Shown in pieces: positions 56,426 through 64,000 of a DNA stretch of 64,000 nt (the first letter of the stretch is position 1; every line of letters begins with the position of its first letter). The notes below the pieces were generated by a model. That model worked only from the letters and a program-made list of their open reading frames with translations. It was not told the origin of the DNA and did not search any database. The stretch is from positions 222,254 through 286,253 of the forward strand of contig JADJLZ010000011.1 in assembly GCA_016709875.1 (NCBI GenBank), read 5' to 3'. Position numbers and translations under genes: made by a program. The DNA comes from Planctomycetota bacterium (GTDB lineage: Bacteria; Planctomycetota; UBA1135; GCA-002686595).

Positions 56426-56512
56426 CGGAGATCCCGTCTCCGACCGCATCACCCCACACCCGCTTCCACCTCTGCGCCGCCTGTCGTAGCCCCCGCGACA
56501 GGCAGCCGCCGC

Positions 56513-57892
56513 TTGGCTCGCCTTCCCTTTGCACTGCTGCTGCTCGCAGTCTGCGTCGCGCTTTACGCCGCGATCGCCGGACTGCCGTTCTATTCAGAGG
56601 ACTTCACGCAACTGCAGGAGAAGGCGCGCATCGCGAGCGTGTGGCAATCGCTCGACCTCACGCTCGATCCGCTGCGACCTGCGCAGCACTTGGCGTACTA
56701 CCTGCTCTCGCACTGCGCGGATCCCGATCCGGCCTGGCTGCGGGCGCTGGCGGTGTTGCTGCACGCGGGCTCGGTGCTGCTGGTCGTGCGCCTGGGGCGC
56801 GCGCTCGGACTGGAGGAAGGAGCGGCGCGGATCGCGGGCGTGCTCTTCCTCATCTTTCCGTGCGTCAAGGTGGTCACGTGGGGGGCGGCCATCTCGAACC
56901 CCCTGCGCGTGTTCTTCATGCTCGGCGCGCTGGTCGCGTTCGCCGAGCGGCGCACCTGGCTCTTCTGGGGCGCGTACTTCCTGGCCTTCTTCTCCTACGA
57001 GTCCTCCCTCAGCCTGCCGCTGCTGATCGCGCTGCTCGCCTGGGCGTTGCGCGAGCCCGAGCGGCTGCGCACTCGGAGCTTTGCAGCCTGCGTCGGCGTC
57101 ACGCTCGGCTATGTGCTCTTCGTGGTGCTGCGGCCACAGCGCTACGACACGCTCAAGCCGCTCGATTCGATCCCCGCCAACGTGGTCAAGGCGCTGCTGG
57201 CGATCGCGCCGGAGTCGGTGCGCATCCCCTGCATCGAGGGCATGCGCGGGCAGGGCGGAGCGCTCGCGATCGGCCTGGGCATCGCGCTCTTCGCCACCTG
57301 GTGCGCGCTCCCGATCTGGGCCCTCATGCGCGGCGATCGCGGCGTGCGCTTCGTCGTGATCGCCATCGCGGCCGACTTCATCCTGCCGATCATCGGTGCG
57401 GGTTTCGTGCCGCGCTACGGATACCTCGCGGGCGGTCTCGCGTCGATCGGCCTCGTGCTCGCGACGCGCAATGAGCGGACGCTCGTGCGCAGGCTCGTCC
57501 TGTGCATCTGGATGTTCGCCTGGGGGCACGATTCGCTGGTCGACCTGCGCGAGTACCGCGCGGCGGGCACGCTCCAGCAGCAGGTCCTCGCTCAGCTGCG
57601 CGCGGAGCGCGCGAGTGCAGGGCCCGGCCAGATCATCGCCACGATCGATCTGCCGGACATGGCGGGCAGCGAGCGCGACCTGCCGCTCTTCAACTGGGGC
57701 CTGGAGGAGTGTCTGCGCCGCGCCGGGATCCCTGGGCCATGGGTCTTCTGGCGCACGCGCGCGTTCGCGACCGGGACCGACGTCTCGCCGCTGCCTCCGG
57801 GGCACATCCCGCGCATGACCTCCCAGGGCGTGCGCGTGCTGCAGTTCCAGCCCGAGGGGGCCGGCGGCCCAGGCCCGCTGCGCCGGCTGTGA
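56513..57892 (+). CDS. GT-C-like integral membrane protein
   Basis: 459 residues from TTG 56513. About ten membrane helices (LPFALLLLAVCVALYAAIAG; IAGVLFLIFPCVKVVTWGAA; WLFWGAYFLAFFSYESSLSL; FAACVGVTLGYVLFVVLRP; IAADFILPIIGAGFVPRYGY). An acidic residue pair in the first loop (FYSEDFTQLQEK) resembles the D/E-x motifs of polyprenyl-phosphate dependent glycosyltransferases, and the C-terminal soluble end contains RDLPLFNWGLEECLRRAGI. Together with three glycosyltransferases upstream this fits an oligosaccharide-building locus, though it could be another membrane enzyme. Confidence 0.6.
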   Translation: MARLPFALLLLAVCVALYAAIAGLPFYSEDFTQLQEKARIASVWQSLDLTLDPLRPAQHLAYYLLSHCADPDPAWLRALAVLLHAGSVLLVVRLGRALGLEEGAARIAGVLFLIFPCVKVVTWGAAISNPLRVFFMLGALVAFAERRTWLFWGAYFLAFFSYESSLSLPLLIALLAWALREPERLRTRSFAACVGVTLGYVLFVVLRPQRYDTLKPLDSIPANVVKALLAIAPESVRIPCIEGMRGQGGALAIGLGIALFATWCALPIWALMRGDRGVRFVVIAIAADFILPIIGAGFVPRYGYLAGGLASIGLVLATRNERTLVRRLVLCIWMFAWGHDSLVDLREYRAAGTLQQQVLAQLRAERASAGPGQIIATIDLPDMAGSERDLPLFNWGLEECLRRAGIPGPWVFWRTRAFATGTDVSPLPPGHIPRMTSQGVRVLQFQPEGAGGPGPLRRL

Positions 57893-57943
57893 GCCGCGCG
57901 GGTAGCGGTGGAACCTGCGCGCCCCGCCAGCGAAGATGTGCGC

Positions 57944-58438
57944 ATGGACCCTGGCAAGCTGTGCATCCTCGTGACGGGCGGAACCTTCGACAAGGACTAC
58001 CTCGAGATCGAGGGGCGGCTCCACTTCCGCGAGTCGCACGTGGAGGAGATGCTGCGCCTGGGGCGCAACCGCCTCGACGTCCGTGTGGAGACCTTGATGC
58101 TGATCGACAGCCTCGAGATGACCGACGTCCACCGTGCCCGGATCCTCGAAGCCTGTCGCGCCGCGCCCGAGCCGCGCATCGTGATCACGCACGGGACGGA
58201 CACGATGGCGCTCACGGCGCAGACCATCGGCGCGGCTGCACTGCCGAAGACGGTCGTCCTCACGGGCGCGATGGTGCCCTACACCTTCGGGAGCTCGGAT
58301 GGTCTGTTCAACCTCGGCAGCGCGCTGGCATTCGTGCAGGCGCTGCCGCGCGGCACGTACGTGGCGATGAACGGGCGCTGCCTGGGCTGGGAGCGGGCGC
58401 ACAAGAACCGCAGCACGGGCGTGTTCGAGGAGGCGTGA
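57944..58438 (+). CDS. asparaginase N-terminal domain protein (short form)
   Basis: 164 residues from ATG 57944. Asparaginase/glutaminase-family N-terminal domain: CILVTGGTFDKDYLEIEG (T-G-G-T-x-D-K), RIVITHGTDTMALTAQTIGA (T-H-G-T-D-T), KTVVLTGAMVPYTFGSSDGL, FNLGSALAFVQALPRGTYVA. Only the N-terminal catalytic domain is present; the usual C-terminal domain is absent, as in the short forms found in many proteobacteria and planctomycetes. Presumably hydrolyses asparagine or a related amide, though activity without the second domain is unproven. Confidence 0.85.
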   Translation: MDPGKLCILVTGGTFDKDYLEIEGRLHFRESHVEEMLRLGRNRLDVRVETLMLIDSLEMTDVHRARILEACRAAPEPRIVITHGTDTMALTAQTIGAAALPKTVVLTGAMVPYTFGSSDGLFNLGSALAFVQALPRGTYVAMNGRCLGWERAHKNRSTGVFEEA

Positions 58439-58442
58439 GCCG

Positions 58443-59237
58443 ATGTTCGACCGCCACGACGCGCTGGAGCTGTTCGAGTACGACCGCTGGGCCACCGGGA
58501 GGATCGCGGAGAAGCTCGCGGGCCTTGCGCAACCGCATGCGCAGGCCGAACGCATCCTCGCGCACGTCGTGGGCGCGCTGGAGGTGTGGCACGCGCGCGT
58601 GGCGGGCGGCGAGTCCAAGCCGCTCGCGGTCTGGCCCGAGGGAGTTGCGCTCGCGCAGTTGCGCGCACGCTTCGAGGCGGTCTCCGGCGCCTGGCGCGCG
58701 CGGCTCGAGCGCGCGGACGCGAACGAGCTCGCGCGGCGCGTCGAGTTCAAGAACTCGAAGGGCGAGGTATGCGCGGATCGCCTCGACGACATCCTGCGTC
58801 ACATCGTGAACCACGGCACGCACCACCGCGGGCAGATCGCGCAGCTCCTGCGCGTGGCGGGCGAGCTGCCCGAGACGCTCGACTTCATCGTCTGGCGCAG
58901 GCAACAGCGCGCGGCGAGCGCGCCGCGCAAGCCAGCCTGGAAGCAGTTCGTGATCGAGTCGCGCTACCTCGCGGACCTCGCGCGCATCGACGAGAAGCTG
59001 CTCGCGCACCGCGCGCACCTGGAGACGGGCTTTCAGAGCGGGATGCTGCTCGCCTCGGGTCCGCAGGTGCCGCGCTCGGGCGGGATGATCCTCGCGCGCG
59101 CGAGAGAGCGGAGGGAGATCGAGGAGTTCCTGGCGCGGGATCCCTTCGTGCTCGCGGGGATCTCGGAGTACCGCGTGGTCGAATTCGAGCCGGTCAAGCA
59201 GGCGCCGAGCTTCGCGGGCTGGGCGATGGGGGAGTGA
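58443..59237 (+). CDS. DinB-YciI fusion protein
   Basis: 264 residues, 4 nt after the previous stop. The first half (1-160) is a DinB four-helix domain with ALELFEYDRWATGRIAEKLA, ILAHVVGALEVWHARV and IVNHGTHHRGQIAQLLRVAG, whose His residues provide a Ni/Zn-type site. The second half (165-250) is a YciI-type domain: KQFVIESRYLADLARIDEKL, GMLLASGPQVPRSGGMILAR, FLARDPFVLAGISEYRVVEF (catalytic-like His at AHR). DinB enzymes are often thiol (bacillithiol or mycothiol) transferases; YciI is a small hydrolase-like fold. The fusion is intact. Confidence 0.85.
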   Translation: MFDRHDALELFEYDRWATGRIAEKLAGLAQPHAQAERILAHVVGALEVWHARVAGGESKPLAVWPEGVALAQLRARFEAVSGAWRARLERADANELARRVEFKNSKGEVCADRLDDILRHIVNHGTHHRGQIAQLLRVAGELPETLDFIVWRRQQRAASAPRKPAWKQFVIESRYLADLARIDEKLLAHRAHLETGFQSGMLLASGPQVPRSGGMILARARERREIEEFLARDPFVLAGISEYRVVEFEPVKQAPSFAGWAMGE

Positions 59238-59252
59238 GGGACGCCGCTAGGG

Positions 59253-59258
59253 TATAAC
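59253..59258 (+). promoter_or_regulatory. -10-like box, BamE-like lipoprotein gene
   Basis: TATAAC ends 7 nt before the ATG at 59266 (context GCTAGGGTATAAC). Confidence 0.45.
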
Positions 59259-59265
59259 GTCGTCC

Positions 59266-59649
59266 ATGCGCCTCCTCGCTGCCCTGCTGCTCCTCCTCAC
59301 GTTCTCCTCCTGCTTCCTTTCGCGCTCGACGACCAACGAGCCGCTGCGCAAGAAGCAACTCGAGCAGCTGCACGCCGGCACGACCACCGCGAAGGAAGCG
59401 ATCGAGATCCTCGGCGCGCCGACCGAAGTCATCCAGCTCGGCACGCGCTCGGCCTACCGCTACGACTTCACCACGCTGAAGCGTGCGGGCTTCTCGATCA
59501 TCATCCTCTCGTTCCTGAACGAGGACACGCGCGCCGACCGCGCCTGGCTCTTCTTCGACGCGCACGACGTGCTCACGCACGTCGGCAGCACGCTCGAGGG
59601 CAACGAGGCCGAGTACGCGATGCCCTGGCAGGACGTCCATGGCGATTAG
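59266..59649 (+). CDS. small lipoprotein with BamE/SmpA-like fold
   Basis: 127 residues; lipoprotein signal with LLLLLTFSSC. The mature part has the SmpA/OmlA signature LEQLHAGTTTAKEAIEILGA (G-x-T-x(2)-x-V-x-x-x-L-G-P-like) and YDFTTLKRAGFSI, FFDAHDVLTHVGSTLEG. Could be BamE of the outer-membrane assembly machine or a relative. Its stop overlaps the start of the following lipoprotein gene (59639). Confidence 0.65.
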   Translation: MRLLAALLLLLTFSSCFLSRSTTNEPLRKKQLEQLHAGTTTAKEAIEILGAPTEVIQLGTRSAYRYDFTTLKRAGFSIIILSFLNEDTRADRAWLFFDAHDVLTHVGSTLEGNEAEYAMPWQDVHGD

Positions 59650-60085
59650 CCCGCGACTCGCGCTCGCGCTGCTCGCCGCGCTCGGCTGCGGGAGCTGCCT
59701 GACGGGCGGCTACTACCGCACGCAGATGTTCGGGCCGGTCGCGCACGAGCAGGTCGTCGGGCTCGTGCCGGGCAAGGCGACGCTCGACGACGCGCTCAAG
59801 CAACTCGGCGCGCCGCTCTACGTCTGGGAGTGGAAGGGCGAGGGCACCGCACTCGCCTGGGGCTGGCGCAACCAGGCGCGCTGGGGCTTCGCGCTCAGCG
59901 TGCCGGTCGGGGGCCGCAATTCGGCCTCGTTCAGCTACGACAAGATCGCGCTCGATCTGCCCGGCGCGGTGCTCTTTTTCGAATCGGACGGCGTCCTGGT
60001 CGAGTCGCGCGAGGGGCAACTCGCGGACATCCAGGCGCAGACGAGCGTCAAACGGCCTGCAGCGGTGCCCGAGAACGCGCCGTGA
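59639..60085 (+). CDS. lipoprotein, BamE-like paralogue of preceding gene
   Basis: 148 residues; lipoprotein signal (LALALLAALGCGSC). VGLVPGKATLDDALKQLGAP repeats the G-x(5)-L-x-x-L-G-A-P logic of the gene before, followed by LYVWEWKGEGTALAWGWRNQ and VLFFESDGVLVESREGQLAD. The start overlaps the previous gene by 11 nt and its stop overlaps the oxidoreductase start (GTGA, 60082-60085). Role unknown; operon position hints at a structural link with its neighbour, not with the oxidoreductase chemistry. Confidence 0.65.
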   Translation: MAISPRLALALLAALGCGSCLTGGYYRTQMFGPVAHEQVVGLVPGKATLDDALKQLGAPLYVWEWKGEGTALAWGWRNQARWGFALSVPVGGRNSASFSYDKIALDLPGAVLFFESDGVLVESREGQLADIQAQTSVKRPAAVPENAP

Positions 60086-62064
60086 GCACGACGCGCGCGA
60101 CCTGCCCGCTCGATTGTCCCGATGCGTGCGGCGTGCTCGTGCACACGAACGCCGACGGGCGCTTCGAGAAGCTCACGGGGAATCCCGAGCACGGCTGGTC
60201 GGCGGGCCACCTGTGCTCGAAGACGATGAGCTACGGCGAGATCGTGAACGGCGGCGAGCGACTGCTGCGGCCGCTCGTGCGCCGTGGCGGCAAGAAGAGC
60301 GCGCCGCTCGAGCCCGCGAGCTGGGACGAGGCGCTCGCGCGCATCGTCGAGCGTGTGAAGCCGCTCGCGGGGCCCGAGATCCTGGCGCTGTGGTACGCGG
60401 GCACGATGGGCCTCGTGCAGCGCAAGTTCCCGCTGCGCACGCTGCACGCGCTCGGCGCGACGCTGCACGACGGCGGCGTGTGCGATGCGACCTCGACCGC
60501 GGGCTACGAATGCGTGCTCGGCCGCTGCCTGGGGCCGGATCTCGAGGCGGAGCTCGAGGACTGCGATCTGCTGCTCCTGTGGGGCTGCGAGGCGGTGCGC
60601 ACGAACCAGCACCTGCTCCCGCGCATCCAGCGCCTGTGCAAACGCGGCGTGCCGGTGATCGCGATCGACATCTGGCGCAGCGACACGATCCGCAAGCTCG
60701 AGCTGTGGGGAGGGCAGGGCCTCGTGCTGAAGCCCGGCAGCGACGCGATGCTCGCGCTGGCGCTCGCGCGCATCGCTTTCGAGCTCGGTTTCGCCGACCG
60801 CGAGTTCCTCGCGACGCACTGTGCGGGTGCAGAGGAGTTCGAGGCGCACGCGACGCGCGCGCACGATCTCGAGCAGTGCCAGGCGGCGACGGGCCTGGAT
60901 CCGCAGGCCGTCGCGGGGCTCGCGCTGCTCCTGCGCAGCGCGCGCAAGCCGATCCTGAAGACCGGCGTGGGCTTCGCGCGCCGGCGCAACGGCGCGATGA
61001 GCATGCGCGCCGTGTGTTCGCTCGCCGTGGTGCTCGGACACGGGAATCGCGTCCACTACGAGAGCTTCGCGCACTTCGGCCTGCCCGAGGACTGGATCGT
61101 GCGGCCCGATCTGCGTCCGATGGGATCGAGCGCCGCCACCGTGCCGCAGGTGCAGCTCGGCAAGCAGCTCGACGAGGGCCGCTACCGCGCCGTCTTCGTC
61201 TGGTGCCACAACCCGGCCGTCGTGCTGCCCGATTCGCTGCGCGTGCGCCGCGGCCTCGCGCGCGAGGACGTGTTCACGGTCGTGCACGAGCACGTGTTGA
61301 CCGAGACGGCCGAGCTCGCCGACGTCGTGCTGCCTGCGACGACCTTCGTCGAACACGAGGACATCTACCGCAGCTACGGCCACAGGCGCCTGCAGTGGAC
61401 GCGGCCGGGCGCCGTCGCGCGCGGCGATACGAAGAGCAACGTCGAGTGCTTCCGCGCGATCGCCAAGGCGCTCGAGCTGCCGCGCGAGTGCTGGGAACAC
61501 GATGCGCACCAGCTCGTCGAGGGCTTCCTCGAGGCCAGCCGCGCGCGTGTGAGCGCGGAGGAGCTCGCGGCGCTGCGCGAGGGGCTGCCGGTCAAGCTGC
61601 ACCAGCAGATGGTCCAAGGCTGGGGCACCCCGAGCGGCAGGATCGAGCTCGCGAATCCGGAACCCGCGCACTACGTCCCCGACGACGGCGCGGGCGGGAA
61701 GGGCCCCTTCCAGTTGATCAGCGCGCCGTCCGTCGCGACGCACAACAGCACCTATCTCTACAGCAGCCGGCACCTCGCAAAGGCGGGCAAGCCCGTGTGC
61801 CACCTGAACCCCGCGGATCTCGCGCGGCTCGGTGCCACCGAGGGCGCACGCCTCGTGCTCTCGAACGCGCAGGGGAAGATCACGCTGCCCGCGAGCGCGG
61901 ACCTGAACGTGCCGCTCGGCTGCATCCGCGTCGACGGCGTGCTCAGCGGCCGCGACGTGCCCGAGAGGGTCGGCATCAACGCGCTCGTGCCGCCGGCGCT
62001 CTCCGACATGGGCGACGGAAACGTGCTCTACAGCACCCGCGTGGACGCGTACCCGGCGCCCTGA
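60082..62064 (+). CDS. molybdopterin-guanine dinucleotide oxidoreductase
   Basis: 660 residues from GTG 60082. N-terminal [4Fe-4S] site CPLDCPDACGV then HLCSK (C-x3-C-x3-C-x(n)-C). Mo-bisMGD domains: GPEILALWYAGTMGLVQRKF, VCDATSTAGYECVLGRCLGP, DLLLLWGCEAVRTNQHLLPR, LVLKPGSDAMLALALARIAF, SMRAVCSLAVVLGHGNRVHY, VFVWCHNPAVVLPDSLRVRR, TELADVVLPATTFVEHEDIY-like (seen TETAELADVVLPATTFVEHE), and the C-terminal MGD-binding barrel (GATEGARLVLSNAQGKITLP). Family of YyaE-like oxidoreductases; the redox reaction is unknown. No signal peptide, so cytoplasmic. Confidence 0.9.
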   Translation: MSTTRATCPLDCPDACGVLVHTNADGRFEKLTGNPEHGWSAGHLCSKTMSYGEIVNGGERLLRPLVRRGGKKSAPLEPASWDEALARIVERVKPLAGPEILALWYAGTMGLVQRKFPLRTLHALGATLHDGGVCDATSTAGYECVLGRCLGPDLEAELEDCDLLLLWGCEAVRTNQHLLPRIQRLCKRGVPVIAIDIWRSDTIRKLELWGGQGLVLKPGSDAMLALALARIAFELGFADREFLATHCAGAEEFEAHATRAHDLEQCQAATGLDPQAVAGLALLLRSARKPILKTGVGFARRRNGAMSMRAVCSLAVVLGHGNRVHYESFAHFGLPEDWIVRPDLRPMGSSAATVPQVQLGKQLDEGRYRAVFVWCHNPAVVLPDSLRVRRGLAREDVFTVVHEHVLTETAELADVVLPATTFVEHEDIYRSYGHRRLQWTRPGAVARGDTKSNVECFRAIAKALELPRECWEHDAHQLVEGFLEASRARVSAEELAALREGLPVKLHQQMVQGWGTPSGRIELANPEPAHYVPDDGAGGKGPFQLISAPSVATHNSTYLYSSRHLAKAGKPVCHLNPADLARLGATEGARLVLSNAQGKITLPASADLNVPLGCIRVDGVLSGRDVPERVGINALVPPALSDMGDGNVLYSTRVDAYPAP

Positions 62065-62094
62065 GAGGTCCGACTGCGCAGGGCGCGGCACCTT

Positions 62095-62102
62095 GCTAGA
62101 AT
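62095..62102 (+). promoter_or_regulatory. -10-like box, gene pair at the right end
   Basis: GCTAGAAT ends 7 nt before the ATG at 62110, with the same 8-mer as at 13257-13264. Leaderless transcript suggested. Confidence 0.55.
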
Positions 62103-62109
62103 CTCGCGC

Positions 62110-62541
62110 ATGCTCGCCATCCAAGGTCGCGCGTTGAACAAGAAGGAGCCGCTCTTCCCTGAGTTCACGATCCAGCTCCCGCCCGAGGTCGAACGCGGCG
62201 CTTCCGGAATCACGCTGCGCGCGCTGCTGGCCGATATCGTGCGGAACGAGGTCGAAGCCTTCGACAAGCGCCAGTCCGAGCGACGCTTCTTGCGCACGCT
62301 CACCGAACGCCAGATCCAGGCTGCGGCGCAGAAGGGTCGGATCACGATGGGCGAGAGCGAGGTGCCGCGCGTGGCGGTCGACACGGACGTCTCGATCGCC
62401 ACGGCCTGCCAGGCCTTCGAAGACGGGCTGTTCCTCGTCTTCCTGGACGAGGTCGAGCACAAGCAGCTCGACGCGCAGGTCTTCCCCAAGCCGGACAGCT
62501 GCCTGATGTTCGTGCGGCTGTCGCTGCTCGTCGGGAGCTGA
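62110..62541 (+). CDS. protein of unknown function, first gene of pair
   Basis: 143 residues from ATG 62110. Soluble, no signal: MLAIQGRALNKKEPLFPEFT, QLPPEVERGASGITLRALLA, RTLTERQIQAAAQKGRITMG, CQAFEDGLFLVFLDEVEHKQ, PDSCLMFVRLSLLVGS. The sequence after the stop continues in the same frame into the next gene, so the two are tightly linked. Small genes of this sort occur upstream of large MolR/DUF4132-type proteins, but I cannot confirm the family. Confidence 0.65.
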   Translation: MLAIQGRALNKKEPLFPEFTIQLPPEVERGASGITLRALLADIVRNEVEAFDKRQSERRFLRTLTERQIQAAAQKGRITMGESEVPRVAVDTDVSIATACQAFEDGLFLVFLDEVEHKQLDAQVFPKPDSCLMFVRLSLLVGS

Positions 62542-64000
62542 ATACTCACCCCGGAGGAGGCCAAGCAGCGCCTGGCCGAGGTTCGCGTCGCCGATGCCGA
62601 TGCGCGGATCCACTCGCGTGTCGAGGTCCTGCCGGAGAAGCTGCGCGAGAGTGGGCTGCGGTTGTTCGACTCGCGGACCGGCTCACTCCGGGCGAGCTAC
62701 TACGGATCCAGCGAGGACCGCCGCCTGATCGGGGAGGTGCTTGACGCAGCCACTGCCCGCGACCGACGCGAGTTCTTCGCGGCCTTCTTGCCAAGGCTCG
62801 CCGACGACCTCGAGCGAGCCTGGAACGTGCTGGCCCGCGGGCCCTACGCTTGGAGCGAGGGACGGCGCGCATTTCGCGCTCCGAACCATCCGCGGCTCTC
62901 GCGCGGCGCGCGCGCCGACTGGCTGCTCGGGACGCTCTCCTCGTGCACGCCCTTCGAGCAGGACGCGCTCTGGTTCGCGAAGTGGGCTGATCACCTGGGC
63001 GGCTGGAGGGGCGGTCTTGGAGCCCTGCTCGCGTGTGTGATCGACGCCGGAGGTGCGCGCGGGGACGAGGTCCTCGCCACGCTGACCGCGGCTCTCGAGG
63101 GCCGTCACGAGATCGCAGCGATCGGCCGACAGTCGATCCGCGCGCTGGCCTCCTGTGCGAGACCCGAGGCGTGGAGCACGCTCGAAAACCTGCTGCTGCG
63201 TGCGCAGCGCGAGGAAGGCCTGCGCCAGGTGATCCTCGAATCCGTGGACCTCGCGCACCCCGAGTGCTTCGCGCGCGTCCTGCGCATGATCGCCGAGAAC
63301 GACCTGGCGCGTTTCAGCTCGGTGGCGCGCGCGGTGGACGTCTGGTTCGGCATGGGCTGGGATTCCGAGGCGGTGCGGCAGGTGAGCTCTGTGGCCGAGC
63401 GCGCCGCGCGCTGGATCCCCGACTGCGGCGCGCGCAATGCGGCGATTGACTCGGGCGTGGCCGAAGACGTGTACATCGGATTGCACCTCGACGCCTTCGA
63501 GGATGCCGTCGCAGTCGTCCACCGCGCGCAGCCGCTGCTCCGGCACTCCTCACACGAAGTGCGTTACGCCGCCGCACGCCTGTTGGCCGGGCTGGATCAC
63601 ACGGCCGCGCCCGGCGCGCTCTACGAAGCGCTCGGCGATCCCGACTTGCGCATCGCGGCGCTGGCCGTCGATCTCGTCGCTCGCATTCCCGAGTGCCATC
63701 CCGAGCGCCCGGACCTGTTCGAGAAGCTCGAAGCCCAACTCGAACGCTGGCCCACGAAGCCTGTCAAGAGCGATCCGATCGTCTGGCCCTGGTGCGTTCA
63801 CGTGCTCGATCGCGCCTCGATCGGCAGAGCGCTCCTCGAGACGGTCGGAGAGCGGCCCTTCGCGCGGCTGCGCGCGCACGCCGACGTGTTCGATTCCAGT
63901 TCTCGCGCCGTGCTCTGCGGACGGATCTGCAAGGGGATGATCACCGGAGACCGAGACACACGCGCGACGCTGCTCGATTTCCTCGGCGACCCTTCGACCG
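62542..64000 (+). CDS. large protein with HEAT-like repeats, partial (runs off right edge)
   Basis: 486 codons are open to the window end, in the same frame as the preceding gene and separated from it only by a TGA. The first codon is ATA (ILTPEEAKQRLAE...), so the start is either a miscalled ATG at 62542 or readthrough. Seen: SGLRLFDSRTGSLRASYYGS, REFFAAFLPRLADDLERAWN, then helical repeats (RQSIRALASCARPEAWSTLE, LRQVILESVDLAHPECFARV, HSSHEVRYAAARLLAGLDHT, ALGDPDLRIAALAVDLVARI) like HEAT/PBS-lyase units. Possibly related to DUF4132/MolR-type proteins; function unknown. Confidence 0.65.
   Translation, partial: MLTPEEAKQRLAEVRVADADARIHSRVEVLPEKLRESGLRLFDSRTGSLRASYYGSSEDRRLIGEVLDAATARDRREFFAAFLPRLADDLERAWNVLARGPYAWSEGRRAFRAPNHPRLSRGARADWLLGTLSSCTPFEQDALWFAKWADHLGGWRGGLGALLACVIDAGGARGDEVLATLTAALEGRHEIAAIGRQSIRALASCARPEAWSTLENLLLRAQREEGLRQVILESVDLAHPECFARVLRMIAENDLARFSSVARAVDVWFGMGWDSEAVRQVSSVAERAARWIPDCGARNAAIDSGVAEDVYIGLHLDAFEDAVAVVHRAQPLLRHSSHEVRYAAARLLAGLDHTAAPGALYEALGDPDLRIAALAVDLVARIPECHPERPDLFEKLEAQLERWPTKPVKSDPIVWPWCVHVLDRASIGRALLETVGERPFARLRAHADVFDSSSRAVLCGRICKGMITGDRDTRATLLDFLGDPST

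Noticed and set aside
53915..56452. Minus-strand 845-codon frame over the glycosyltransferase and desaturase genes
   Set aside because: No domain; the plus-strand genes there show full glycosyltransferase and diiron His motifs.
57944..58438. Truncated asparaginase pseudogene
   Set aside because: Frame is clean, with conserved N-terminal motifs and tight spacing to the next gene; short single-domain forms exist.
59935..62613. Minus-strand 892-codon frame antisense to the oxidoreductase
   Set aside because: Arg/Leu/His-rich shadow; the plus strand carries the FeS and MGD-binding motifs.

Overview
The window is very GC-rich, gene-dense bacterial DNA that looks like an uncultured Planctomycetota-type genome. 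The pointers are several Hanks-type kinases fused to TolB/TPR, PD40 and SUMF1 modules, large exported proteins (one with a Cys-rich CPCGN...GC C-terminal module of a kind I associate with high-GC planctomycete lineages), TIG/matrixin secreted proteins, two HDOD proteins, and frequent TTG/GTG starts. This placement is an inference. No phage, insertion sequence, CRISPR array or plasmid gene was recognised.

Layout. 1-7.8 kb: housekeeping and exported genes (aminotransferase, tRNA-Leu(GAG), PPi-type phosphofructokinase, copper-site protein, DUF885 lipoprotein). 7.8-20 kb: a kinase island with a 5' kinase remnant, divergent TolB/TPR and PD40 kinases, a kinase-SUMF1 gene interrupted by an in-frame TAG, an ECF sigma factor, a large exported protein and a probable pseudokinase. 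20-25.5 kb: tandem HDOD genes, an exported matrixin-TIG protease and a DnaQ-fold exonuclease, closed by a 14-bp-stem terminator. 25.5-32.5 kb (minus strand): SanA-like protein, a short anchored protein and three tandem membrane-anchored proteins built of carboxypeptidase-regulatory-like modules. 32.5-34.1 kb: phosphatase-like lipoprotein, truncated ECF sigma factor and YjbQ, all damaged. 34.2-43.4 kb (plus): a double MacAB-TolC-type export operon. 43.4-52.5 kb: DUF255 protein, a hyper-GC block, RsfS, DedA, a small ABC exporter, a hydrolase, an FHA protein and a DUF883/holin-like pair. 52.4-64 kb: three glycosyltransferases, sterol-desaturase-like protein, GT-C-like membrane protein, asparaginase-domain protein, DinB-YciI fusion, two small lipoproteins, a molybdopterin oxidoreductase and a two-gene unit of unknown function running off the end.

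Two global features stand out. First, many genes, including TTG- and GTG-started ones, have a GCTAnnnT-like -10 box only 6-10 nt before the start codon, which points to widespread leaderless transcription. Second, apparent frameshifts and two abrupt gene-gene junctions concentrate at about 8-11.5 and 28-51 kb, while 12-28 and 51-64 kb read almost cleanly. Many of these are probably consensus or assembly errors, so the broken genes are annotated as spans with the breaks described.
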